Source: Erigeron canadensis (lineage: Eukaryota > Streptophyta > Magnoliopsida > Asterales > Asteraceae). From it: a DNA stretch of 64,000 nucleotides. Location: NCBI RefSeq assembly GCF_010389155.1, contig NC_057763.1, positions 43,444,645-43,508,644 on the forward strand. The letters run 5' to 3'. A program made the translations under genes and the position numbers. Numbering within the stretch: the first letter of the stretch is position 1; each line of letters starts with the position of its first letter. Below are positions 33,922 to 44,695 of the stretch, piece by piece. The notes below the pieces were generated by a model, which had not been told where the DNA came from, did not search any database, and worked only from the letters and a program-made list of their open reading frames with translations.

Positions 33922-34234
33922 TCTATATCTATATTTATACTATCTATATAAACAAACTACCCCCTCCAAAATTTAACACTCTACCTTTAAAATCTCCAAT
34001 TTACCCTTTTAATCTATACTCCTATCAAACACTTTATCCCTAAAATTCAAAAAAATCCTTAAAAGAAAAACCTTAGGCATGTCCCTTCCTTTCCCTGAAA
34101 CAACAACGGTTTGCACTTTCAGCCGGACTAAGAAACACTCGAGTTGAATCATACATTCATATAATAACACGGTACCGCTACTTAACCAGCGTTTTTTTCC
34201 TATGTCCCATCGCATCGCGCGGGTACAAGGCTAG
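33922..34234 (+). mobile_element. Small non-autonomous Helitron
   Basis: Starts TCTATATCTATATTTATACT after an A (33921) and ends CGCGCGGGTACAAGGCTAG followed by T (34235). TC start, GC-rich 3' sub-terminal segment, CTAG end and insertion between A and T are the Helitron hallmarks. 313 bp, no coding capacity. Confidence 0.8.
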
Positions 34235-34237
34235 TAT

Positions 34238-35210
34238 TCATTAAATTTGTTTGAGAAAACTGAAGGTCCGAATATAAATATGTATAAGTTAAATAGCAGT
34301 GTTGTTTGTTTTATGTACGGAATATGAGCACCGTGTAAAAGAAAAACGTCAATATTAAACTACTTAATTATTAATCAACATATGTGTGACTTTTTAGTTA
34401 ACTTTTGCGGTATAGATTAAGTTAAATACATATTTTAATTTCTATAACTCTTGGTATTAAGATTTTTTTTTTTTAACGTTCGTGTCACGGGACGACTGTC
34501 CGTTACATCCATACGGGCAGACAGTCACTAGCGACCGATCCACGAAGGCAGGGACCATAGGGGAGGAAAAACACACCAATTTAACCGATACAGAAGCCAC
34601 GGCGTTAAGTTGAAGGTAAAACCTCGCCTACTCAGATTCGAACCCTGGTCTCTTAGGATCCAAGTATAATTGCAGGACTTCGGAATGCCACTGGGGTTTT
34701 AAAATTAAATATATTTCAATTAAATAAAAATGCGTTAAAAAACGAACCTATAACTTATTTTTGATTTGACAGAATAAATTATTAAAAATATTAACCTCCA
34801 GCAAGACGCTATAATGCATTTACGAAAAACTCTAGAATTATAACCAATATAGACGACAAACTAGACGAAACTCATGAATTTAGCTGCTAGGTGCTCAAAA
34901 AACCCGGTTGCGTCATCAGTTTTTACTTCGTGAATGTTTCTATTGCACTCCGAAACAATACATACCATTCTCTAGCTAGGACACCACCACGAGCGCATCA
35001 ACCCACATAAAGGTTTGACACCCAAGCAACATGTAAGTTTCTTGTCACGATTTACAGCCCACAAAAAGGAAGAGGCAACCATGCATAGAAGAACCTATGA
35101 TTTAAATTAACCTTCAAAGTTACCCATAACCAACCGTGACCGGTGAACAAAACTCGATTATCGAACATTGTAGTTGTCATATCATGGGATGTATCTATTA
35201 AACTGAATTT
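34238..35210. repeat. Duplicated block, copy B, interrupted by insertions
   Basis: Both ends match 33015-33420: AATATGTATAAGTTAAATAG and TTGTTTGTTTTATGTACGGA near 34280-34330, then AACCTATGATTTAAATTAAC and GTGAACAAAACTCGATTATC near 35090-35165. The middle is replaced by about 650 bases containing a SINE. Confidence 0.75.
34455..34700 (-). mobile_element. tRNA-derived SINE
   Basis: Read on the minus strand it starts near AACCCCAGTGGCATTCC (A-box-like), has a clear pol III B box CAGGGTTCGAATCTG (34625-34640), a GC-richer body and an A tail (T run at 34458-34473). Spacing of the boxes is right for a tRNA-derived head. I found no clear target duplication. Confidence 0.7.
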
Positions 35211-37159
35211 AACATTAATTGGTTTTGATTTCGACTTCGTATCGCCACTTCTTTTGTATTTTTACATATTTGTTGCTTACTATAATGTTTGTTACTTCAT
35301 TTTACAAAAATCGATCGTTCAAAAAAAGTTGATTCTAACTAGCGCATACACATAATTTTGTACCGTAATAAAACTTTGAATGACCATAAAATTAGTTCTT
35401 CAATAGTATTTGTCTTCGGTACAAGTTCATCTTACAAATTTAATCAATATGGTTAATTGAAGGTAAATAATATTCACTGTATATATCATATATCTTCTAA
35501 AAACCAACTTGAAATTTACAAGTTTTATCGCCTAAAGTATAATACTTCTTTACTTTTAATAATATTCACTTTTACCCCTTAAATTTTAATCTTTTCATTA
35601 CATAATTTTTTGAATTTGCTTCTATTCAATATTCCCCATTAAAGTTTCTATATAGTATCTTTTGCCACCATAAAAGTTTTAATTTTCAAATTTTTACACC
35701 AAAGTTTTGGGTTCCCATATTTCTATTAAACCATATTTACACAATTTATGGTTTTACCTTTAAACAGTTGGTTTTATTATATTCTTCAAATTCGGTATAA
35801 AACGTTTTTTACTGTTCGTGTAGTGTTTCCGCTACAACTAAATGACCATCAATTTTAAATACTTTCTTACATTCGTTTATATCGTTTGTGTAGTACCTTT
35901 TATTATGTTTTATGTATTATTATTATGTCTCCCGGGCAACGTCGGGTTAAAATACAATATGCTATGTACAAGACTTTATGCATGATATACAATCCTTTTT
36001 CACTTTTGGTTTTGTCACTTTTACCCCCTATATTTTATATCTTTTATTTTTAGCTAAGTACAACAATATATACTTTTTGGTTTTTATCACTTTTACCCCT
36101 ATATTTTATATGTTTTACTTTTGGTTATGTACAAGACTATATGTATGATGTACAACCCTTTTAACTTTTGATTTTTGTCACTTTTACCCCCTATACTTTA
36201 TATGCTTTACTTTTGACTTTTTTTCAAATTTTTTATCCGTTAAACTGCCTATCTTTTAACTTTTGTTTTTCGTTTACGTTTTTGTTTTCATTATTTTGAA
36301 ATCAAACTTTTGGGTTCTAATGTTTCTATCAAAGATTTTTTATTCTTTACAATATTATCGCTAAAAAAATTTAATATATCTTTTTTTGTTTCTTCGTATA
36401 ACGTTTTAAGATATAATAAATTTTATCATAGTTACGTCTTAACTTCATTTAACATTTAAAAAAAGACATTATGCTATATCACCATCGTCAAAATGTCATC
36501 TCTTTATTTGCATTTATATAGTTTTTTTGTTACATATTTTTATATATTTATTAATGTTATTATTTTTACGCGACATTTTTACTACTGTTACATGTTTTGT
36601 TGTATATACCTTTTAGATTTGATTTCGAGTATTCGACATAAATGTATTTATATTACACTAAAACTATTTGTTTACATCCATACATTTGTCATGTAAATAG
36701 CATTATTCATAGCAATATTCGTGCACATGTGATCAAGAATTTAAATCTCCACATAATTGTATAACGGATGATAATTCATGCTCCACACAATTATAAACTT
36801 TAAAATTACACATAAGTTATTCAGAAAACAATCAAAAAATAATTTTCATGTAAAGAACAATCATCAATTGGGCTTGATTCGAAAAGTTCTTAAAGGTTCT
36901 CGCAAAAAAAAGGGTTCTCAAAATAACTTTACCCTACACATAATATATGGTCAAGTTATTGTGAAGCCGCAAATATAGTGTATATATATATGCAAAGTGA
37001 TATTTAACCAGCACATACAAAATAAGTTGGTACAAGTGTTTCAACATATTCAATCCAGCCTACCCCAGGTTAGATGCTACCTGTAATGACTTGAACCTAT
37101 ATTCGCCCATTACACGACACATCCATTTTCTCCACCTCTACTATTGTATCAAATACCTT
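35211..37159. other. AT-rich intergenic DNA with a minisatellite
   Basis: 35955-36220 holds about three imperfect copies of a unit of roughly 85 bases built on TCACTTTTACCCCYTATA and ATATGTTTTACTTTTGRYT with ATGTACAAGACTATATGTAT. No gene recognised in the rest. Confidence 0.5.
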
Positions 37160-38710
37160 TCAGATTGAAGCATTTATAATCGTACAAACACCAAGCTTGT
37201 TTGCAAGTGGACTACGAACAAAATACTCGTGTATATCCTACAATCCAACATATAAAAACAAAACAATGTAATTTAAACATATAGAAAACCACCAGGCTTT
37301 TGGCCTGGCAAGTTGTGCTGCTAGAAAGTCACCCATTAGCTAGAACCCTGGTCGTTGCCTGCTGCGAAATCAGGCAGCAAGGAACAAAGGCTGCCTCACA
37401 ATAATAACTTGCAAACATTAAGAAACCATCAATACCAGTAGATTTCATACTAAATTTATCCAATATTGACTAATATTGACTGGACCATCTAAAAAACAGA
37501 TTTGATTCACTTTCTTCATTAGCAAGACCAGTAATGTATATAAGATATAAATTAAGACCTCATTTGCCATAAAAACTTCTTGAAATCTTTATTAAAGATA
37601 CAAAAACTAATTAATCCTTAATTATTCTTTTTCCAAAAGTATTACAAACCAAACACCAATTCACATTGTAAATCAGTCTTTACCCTTTTTTTTTAAAAAA
37701 ATATTAAAAACCAAACATCCCTATCAATATTTCTACATTGACTCAAATAAGTCAAATATGTAAAAACCTGAATACTAACCTCGACAGTCATATTTTGTTG
37801 CCCATAAATTTACCAAGAAGCTGACAAGCTGTTTTTCAGAAAAAGCATCAAGACTCCAAGGTCCTAAATCACCCGTGTTGGCCCATGCTCTCCTGGTCAT
37901 GAAGATTAAAGACTAATACATGTTAGACGGACAGTCAATAAAGTCTCATTACCATATCCGATACAAACACAATCAATTTCTCTAGTTAGATATTAGTATA
38001 AATTAGTATAATCAAAAGTATTATACCAATTTCTTACGGTTGAGCAGATTTGCAGTCTCCAACTTGAAAATAAGTCCATCTTAGCCTGATAGTACCACCC
38101 ATATGCGTTTTGGATCCCTACACAAATGTAAAGTTTCTATTCCATATAGTCTGCCCGTGTCCCGGGTTTTAAAATTATATTCAAATTGGGAATCTGTACC
38201 TGTTCTTCACATTCCTGTCATCAAGAGTATCATCATAAACATTCTCATAATCATGAGCTAATGTAACACACTGGCTGCAGCATTAAAACTGTACGCGACA
38301 TTAAAATTCCCGTGTATAACTTTGGATTTTTTGATATGTATACAACTATTTAATGTATTTTAACTAAAGTCCCGAGGAAGCGTGTTTAACAAAACCTTGA
38401 TTAGAATTAAGGATACCATTAGAAATTACGAAAAGTGGACATATATTAAATGTGACGCACTAAAAGTCTGACTGTCTGAGTGTAAGAATGTAATTATGCA
38501 ATACAATTTCATATATTCACATGAATGGTTTAAAAGTCAAGTAAAACCATGTTGCACTACTGACCTTTATAGATATATAAAAAGTTTCATGACACTATTT
38601 TTGATATTTGAACACCATTGGCAAAAAGGACCGCAAACAATTCAAACACCCCAGTAATTTTCTTACTCCGTGAGTAGAAGATCACTTGACGGCATATCTC
38701 TGCAAGATTT
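37160..38710 (-). pseudogene. Exon-like segments of an unrecognised gene
   Basis: Minus strand, N to C: DMPSSDLLLTE (about 38705-38672, bounded by TTGCAG and GTAAGA); QCVTLAHDYENVYDDTLDD with RNVKNR (about 38283-38205, GCAG to GTACAG); IQNAYGWYYQAKMDLFSSWR (about 38118-38040, TGTAG to GTAAGA); RRAWANTGDLGPWSLDAFSE with KQLVSFLVNLWATKYDCR (about 37905-37780, to a donor GTTAG); then a last exon from 37237 ending in a stop. The splice signals and composition look like real exons, but the phase between the third and fourth does not fit, so the gene may be decayed or my boundaries wrong. I do not recognise the protein. Confidence 0.4.
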
Positions 38711-39478
38711 TACACAAACAAAGGACTTGTAATAACATACAAAACTTACAAGGTTCATCATAGTGCATTCATATAAAATGCAGGTTATCCTGATCTCATA
38801 TATATTCAACACAACTCTATAATTATTTCTTTTAATTGATCGAGATTGAGATATTATCTACAAAGTGGCACATAAAACATATAAAATGTATCTTATAGGC
38901 CTGCAGTAAACTGAAAATATAACCTAAGCTTTTTTTTTAATATATAATGTGTAACTTGCCGGTTGTTACTGAAGATTACAAGGGAAACTGTTTGCTGAGG
39001 TGAGAGGTAGAACAACTGTCACAACATGTAGACACATGTAGACCCTTGTTTGGATTTTTAGATCCGCCACTAGGCAAAAAACATATATTTTTATTTAAAA
39101 GGTGTGAATTACACACTACTAGTTGATAAATAAAGAGTATATGAAAAGATTGAATTTTTTTTTTATAATAATAATAAAAAAAAAGAACATATCACTGTTT
39201 TTTTTTTTTTTTAAATGATGATTAGAGAATAATATTGTATGAGGTTGTAAATAGTAGAGTTATATAAATATGTAAATGATTTACCTAGCTTGTAAGTTGA
39301 AACAAGAAGTAATTAAGGCCATGTATGGAGATAACATAAGCAAATGCAGCTATCATAATACATGTCAGTACAATTATCAACAACTTCACTACTCCTCCAA
39401 TGCTTGTTTGCTTCACTGCCATTATTCAATATGTGTGCGCGTTTAATACGGAGCTTCTAATTTAATCTCGACTTTTTA
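38711..39478. other. Intergenic DNA
   Basis: AT-rich, no gene recognised. Confidence 0.5.
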
Positions 39479-41371
39479 GGGTGGGGGGAGGGTTTCCCCA
39501 CTCCTCCCCTCCCCTCCCTGATTTTTCTTTTCCTCCCCTCCCCTTCCCGAAACCTAGGAGCACTTCACCACCTCTCCCCTCCCCTCCCAACTCTTTTCTA
39601 TTTAATTTCATTTCTATTTATTTTTAAAACTAAAACATTTTAATTAATAAACTAAAACTAATACAACTTAAAAACACAAATAAAACACATAATCTTATTC
39701 AAACATACGAAAACAAGTAAATCATAAAACTTAATCAACATAAACATACAACTAAGGCGCCGGCCATCCGTACTGCTCACAAAGGGCGCGTTTCTGCGCC
39801 AAAACCATCTCCAACATCGGCCCGCTGAGGTGATCGTGTGGCCTGATCACGAAGTCCATATCATTCTGTCGCTGCTGACTCTGGACCATCCGTGTCATCT
39901 CCTCCTCCCGTTTCCTCCTAGCCTCCTCCGCCGCCATATAGCTATCCATCATCGCCCTCTGCATCTGCATCTTCTCCTCCCGAGCTCGTTTTTTATCCTC
40001 ATTGTCGCATTTCAACTCCGCGACCATCTTCAAGAACTCCTCAGATGTAGTAGAGGCGGAAGGAGTAGCCTGCATACCCTTAGCTTTACGGCGGGGTGGC
40101 ACGGGTCTAGCCTGATGTACTGGTGCATCATCCATGTCGTTCCCTCCCTCCTCTTCTTGCTCCAAGTGGTCCTCATTCAAGTCAATATGGACCGACGGCT
40201 CCCCTGATGAACGTACATGGACAGACCCTTCTGTTTTTGCCCTTTTGTTACCCGACTCCTCACAAATCCCCTCCAAAGTAAGAACCTCCGACCATTTCGG
40301 TCCTCTCCTCAAAACCTGCCACGCCTCTACATGCGGAAACCCGGACTTGTTATTGTATTTCCGCATATACAATGCTACGGCCGCCTTAAACACATCCTCG
40401 TCACTTTGGCCACTCGACATCTTACTTTTCTTCACATTGTAAATACCACAAAAACCCGACACATTATGCTTCAAATCCTTCCATTTTGACCGACACATTT
40501 CAGGGGTACGTCCCGACTCACGGTTCAAGTGCGAGTCCAACTGAAACTTCACCTTCTTCCAAAACGAACCCGCCGTTTGGGCGTTTCCGACGTACGGATC
40601 CTCAGAAACGTTTAACCAAGCTTTTGCCAAACACGCCTCTTCATCCTTCCCCCAATTTCGACACTCTCTTTTACCTTTAACCGAGACTTGGGTCTCGGGT
40701 ATTGCTTCCACCTCTTCCTCCTCCACGTCTTCTTCTTCTTCTTCTTCTTCTTCTTCTTCTTCTTCTTCTTCTTCTTCTTCTTCATCTTGAACCTGCTGAG
40801 TCGCGAAGTGTGATGATGAACCACCCGTGAAACCCAAAAACCCGGTTTGAGTTTCATTCGCAAAACCCAAAAACCCGGTATTCGGTTGCACACTTGACGG
40901 GACAGAATCAAAAAACAATGGATCCATACTATTCAAGAAATCTTCAACACGTTGTCGCCTATACACATCTTCAGCCGTATTTTTTTGCGAAGGAGGAGGT
41001 GACATAATATCGCGATTGTTTAGCGGTGGCGCGTTTCTACGTTTTTTGGGTAGATTTGAGTAAGTGGGTTCTTTTGGTTTCTTCCCCCTATTCATTTTTG
41101 AGGGTTTTTAGATGGATTAATTGTTTGAAAAAAAAAATAAAGAAGAAAGAATGGAGGAGGATGTACTGCGGCAGAAAGAAAAGAAGAAAAAAAATGAGGA
41201 AGAAGTAGGGGGCCCACCTTTTTTTTTTGTAACGGTCAAATACCCCGGCACCCGAACCGACACCACGGTGCCCAGGCCGCTCCCCACCCAACCGGTACCG
41301 GGGGGTCGGGGCGGTGTACCATCCCGTACCGGCCCGGTACCGGTCGGTGCCTATTCCCACTCCGTCCACTC
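39479..41371 (-). mobile_element. PIF/Harbinger-derived element carrying only the Myb-like ORF
   Basis: Proposed termini: left GGGTGGGGGGAGGG, right (reverse complement) GAGTGGACGGAGTGGG, with TTA on both sides (39476-39478, 41372-41374), the Harbinger target duplication. The inverted repeats are short and imperfect. The 1893-bp element contains a single long ORF on the minus strand and no DDE transposase. Confidence 0.6.
39752..41095 (-). CDS. Myb/SANT-like (Harbinger ORF1-type) protein with NAM-associated C-terminus
   Basis: Intact single-exon ORF of 447 residues. N-terminus is basic and Pro-rich (MNRGKKPKEP, KKRRNAPP) with repeated GFLGF motifs. A run of about 21 Glu (TTC microsatellite near 40727-40783) precedes a trihelix/Myb-like domain at about 145-270: NWGKDEEACLAKAWLNVSED, FWKKVKFQLDSH, RTPEMCRSKWKDLKHNV, then FCGIY and FPHVEAWQVLR. 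The end is a charged coiled coil (EEFLKMVAELKCDNEDKKRA to RKREEEMTRM) typical of NAM-associated C-terminal domains. In databases such proteins are often misnamed glutathione S-transferase T3-like. In PIF/Harbinger elements ORF1 binds DNA and brings the transposase to the nucleus. Proposed element ends surround it, so it is more likely transposon-borne than a host gene. Confidence 0.85.
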   Translation of the reverse strand: MNRGKKPKEPTYSNLPKKRRNAPPLNNRDIMSPPPSQKNTAEDVYRRQRVEDFLNSMDPLFFDSVPSSVQPNTGFLGFANETQTGFLGFTGGSSSHFATQQVQDEEEEEEEEEEEEEEEEEEDVEEEEVEAIPETQVSVKGKRECRNWGKDEEACLAKAWLNVSEDPYVGNAQTAGSFWKKVKFQLDSHLNRESGRTPEMCRSKWKDLKHNVSGFCGIYNVKKSKMSSGQSDEDVFKAAVALYMRKYNNKSGFPHVEAWQVLRRGPKWSEVLTLEGICEESGNKRAKTEGSVHVRSSGEPSVHIDLNEDHLEQEEEGGNDMDDAPVHQARPVPPRRKAKGMQATPSASTTSEEFLKMVAELKCDNEDKKRAREEKMQMQRAMMDSYMAAEEARRKREEEMTRMVQSQQRQNDMDFVIRPHDHLSGPMLEMVLAQKRALCEQYGWPAP

Positions 41372-41384
41372 TTAAGGATACTTA

Positions 41385-41702
41385 GAGCCCATCCACAATG
41401 GTTTTAAGTCATTAAAAGTTTTTTTCTTTTGTCACTTCACAACGTCATTAACTTTAACTTATTAAAAAGTCTTTATTGCAATGGAAAAGCTTTTTTATAG
41501 CTTTTTTTTTTATTAAATTGATATTTAATACAAATAATATACAACCTCTCCTCACATATTAGAAAAAAGTTTTTGGTCAATAGTTTGAGATTTCTCCCTC
41601 TATGGATCAAATAAGTCTTTGTACCCAATGGTACTAACCTTTTGCAAAAGCTTTTTTTTTTTTATAAAATAAGTCATTTCTTTTTGCTCATTGGAGATGC
41701 CC
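41385..41702. mobile_element. MITE with TTA target duplication
   Basis: Left end GAGCCCATCCACAATGG, right end (reverse complement) GGGCATCTCCAATGAG, flanked by TTA at 41382-41384 and 41703-41705. The 318-bp interior is T/A rich with AAAGCTTTTTT repeats. The ends match the common plant GGGCATCTCCAA type MITE. Confidence 0.75.
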
Positions 41703-41712
41703 TTACTATAAT

Positions 41713-42194
41713 ATCTCAAATACCGGCGCGATGCGGTGGTTAGACAATAGGGTGATAGGTCATGGAGTGTGATAGGTTATATGGGTGATGCGGTGATCTA
41801 TCTGACTGGCTCCGTCTTCAGATTTTAAAATTCGTCGAAAGTATATCGAATAACCTTTCTAATGAAAGAGTATAAAATTTTAAAAATATTGATAATTTTT
41901 ATAATTTATCGATGTACGGTTTTTAAAATAAAAGATTTTGAATGAATTAGATAAATAAAATTATTTATGAAGAAAAGAAAAAAAAAATTATTAGTTGAGA
42001 TTTGAGTAGAGATGAAAAAATGAGTGGATGAGATTTCCTTTAAGGGTATTATAGTTATTTTTGGTACACTAGGTGAAGATATTTAAATTATGACTAAGTG
42101 ACATGGGTATTTTGGGTTATCAAACTACTTAAAATTGAAAAAATGAAAGGAGTATATGTTTTGTAATGTAGTTTATATATTGTATAGATATAGA
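41713..42194 (-). mobile_element. Non-autonomous Helitron, family member 1
   Basis: Read on the minus strand it starts TCTATATCTATACAATATA at 42194 and ends near CCGCATCGCGCCGGTATTTG at about 41713. The interior matches 58214-58667 in order: AAATAACTATAATACCC, CAAATCTCAACTAATAA, ATTCATTCAAAATCTTTTAT, CGTACATCGATAAATTATAA and TTCGATATACTTTCGACG. 3' terminal CTAG is degraded. Confidence 0.75.
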
Positions 42195-42270
42195 CTAGCA
42201 AAGTGGGGAACCAGATTGCGAGTAACCCGTAGTACAAAGTTTTTAACAATTGTCTCATATTCGTACAAAG

Positions 42271-42825
42271 CAGGGACGGAGCCAGAAACTTTTCAGTATG
42301 GGAGAAAACTAATTTTTTTAAGTGTATCAGGTTTCTAGCAAATAATCTAGTTAAACTAAATTTATCTAAAATAGAACTTGATGTGTTATACCAAGATGTT
42401 AAAATACAAAATTCACATCTATATATGAGAAGGAAACAAATAAACTATTAAAATGATGAAAACTTATAATCGTATGTTTATTAGAAATACATTTGTGAAA
42501 GAAAAATACTTCCGTGAAAAAAAATACTTTTTATTTAAAAGAAAACAACAAAACTAAAACTATATATATTTTTGTGATGTATTTACTTACATTGTCATGC
42601 AATTTCTTGATTTATTTAAAAAAAAAAGGAGGGTAGTAAACTATATTTGAACACACAATCTTCTATTTAGAAGGTCAGCCTATAAATGGACATTCTTTCA
42701 CTTAACCCTATCTTTAATTATATATCTATGTAGGAACAAAAAATGATATATGAAAAATAATATGTTACGCCTTCGAAACTTTATGGGGGCACGCCCCCAT
42801 TGCCCACATCGTAGCTTCACCCCTG
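42271..42825. mobile_element. hAT-type MITE with perfect 8-bp target duplication
   Basis: Left CAGGGACGGAGCCAG, right (reverse complement) CAGGGGTGAAGCTAC. GTACAAAG occurs directly outside both ends (42263-42270, 42826-42833). 555 bp, no transposase. Confidence 0.88.
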
Positions 42826-42833
42826 GTACAAAG

Positions 42834-43590
42834 TAACGTTAACGACTAAACTAATTCAGACTTTAATCATTTTTTTTTAATAGATTTTCGTTATTTTTAG
42901 CATTTTATAAAAGTTTTAGCATTTTTTTGGTTGTTATATCACATTTACATACTGAAATACATCTATCTTTTATTTTATTATTTTTAAAAGTTTTGTTCTT
43001 ACAAATATCGTTCAAATGTTTAATGTTTTCCACATATCCTAAATATTTCGTTGACCCGTAGAATTAATAAAAAACAATGTGATTGAACGGACCCGCAGTA
43101 GAGATATAGATCAAGCTCTTACACGTATTTAATTTTATTTGACATGTTAAATATTATACTTGCTACAACATATTTAACAATACATACACACTTCTTGTTT
43201 CGTAGTTTGAAAAAAAGAAGTGCAAAATTCTATCAATTTGTTTACAGGTAGAAAAATTATAAATATTATTAAGTGCGTATACATAGAAAAAGTCATTGTG
43301 ATCGATTTTAACAATTGATATTATAGTAAAGTTTGTAGATTTGTTTACACTCAAAACCCTAAAATGGTTAAGGATTGAAATTGAGAAGATTTTTTCATGT
43401 TATCCTAACTTAAATGGTTAGTTGGAGTGTTAGACAACCTTAAACACAATCAAATGTCAAGATTCAAACTTAATCATTAAATTTTTACTTTTAATGAGAA
43501 TGTCCCAATTTGACATTAAAGTATCTTGAGAAGATCGGATCCTTACATGTGAATTTCTCAATATACAACAAATGTATAGATTTTATTATA
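42834..43590. other. Intergenic AT-rich DNA
   Basis: No gene or element recognised. Confidence 0.5.
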
Positions 43591-43909
43591 TCTATACTTC
43601 TTTATATTACATATTGGTTTTTTTATTATTAGAAATTAAGCATTTTTTTTAGTATTCTCATAACACCTTTTATACCCCTTTTTTCTTTATAAATGAACTA
43701 GGATTAAGCGATTAAACATATTTTTTTCTTCCTAAAAAACTCTACTTAAACATAAAACCCTTATATACCCTCATTTCCCCAATTTTCTCTAATCATTACA
43801 CGCTCTCATCGACATTCTATCACCCTCTGCTGCCGCCCTCTTTCTTCACTCCATCCCTTTTATATTTTTCTCGCCTTCTAGCCGCCGCAACCCGCAAACA
43901 TTATGCTTG
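43591..43909 (+). mobile_element. Degenerate small Helitron
   Basis: Starts TCTATACTTCTTTATATTAC, nearly the same as the start of the element at 58842, and ends in GCCGCAACCCGCAAACATTATG-type sequence that resembles the GC-rich Helitron 3' end with the final CTAG lost. No coding capacity. Confidence 0.5.
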
Positions 43910-44695
43910 TTGTATAAAACTTGTATTGTTATATATGACTTAAATTTTTTAGAGATAGAACCCCCATATACTATATTTAGCATGCATTATATAAATACAT
44001 ATTCAAATTACATTATTTCGTTGTTTTATTATTCTTAAAAAGTAAGTAACATTTAATCCACTAAAGATGAAAAATAACTTCTAGGCACGAGGATTAAACC
44101 TTAAACTTTTGTCTCAAAAGAAAAAGCTCCAATATCTTTAAATTTTTTACTGATAAAGATGAAAAAAATACAAATTTTATATACACGTGTCCAGACAATC
44201 CAAAATCGATTGTATATAGTCTACTAGATTTATTTTTGGATATTTTTATACCTGAATGTAAATTTAAAGTTTTTGAAACAATAGTGTCCAATTATTTGCG
44301 TGGATTCTGCCCGCGTTTTCTTGTTGATTAAGTTCAGTTAGGTAATGCTTCTGCTTTTTGTTCACTCACTCACTGTCTTTGTAGCCCAAAACTTTCCGCA
44401 TCATAAAATCTCTTTTTTCCTTTGTGAGTACCAATACCATGCATATTTATCTATCTTTCCACATATACTACACTAATAAAAAGCCACTTTTTGTTATATA
44501 ACTTTCACCTTCAATTATTCTAATTGTAAATTCATCATCCATCTTTTGTGTTAAATGTTTTTGTAACTTTGTATGCAGCTCTTCCAAGTTTATATGGTTG
44601 TTTTATACAGATACTTGTTACGAATGTTTGAAGGTTTTGTTAATTAATTGCTGAGTTTTTCTTTCTTCAAAAATAAAAACTGAGGAGGAAGTATT

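Noticed and set aside
37160..37237. Reading of the last exon as DIHEYFVRSPLANKLG
   Set aside because: It is out of phase with the preceding donor; the phased reading ends early at YTRVFCS. Kept only as an uncertain exon boundary.
37290..37380. Possible third SINE from a GGGTTCTAGC B-box-like motif on the minus strand
   Set aside because: No convincing A box, tail or target duplication.
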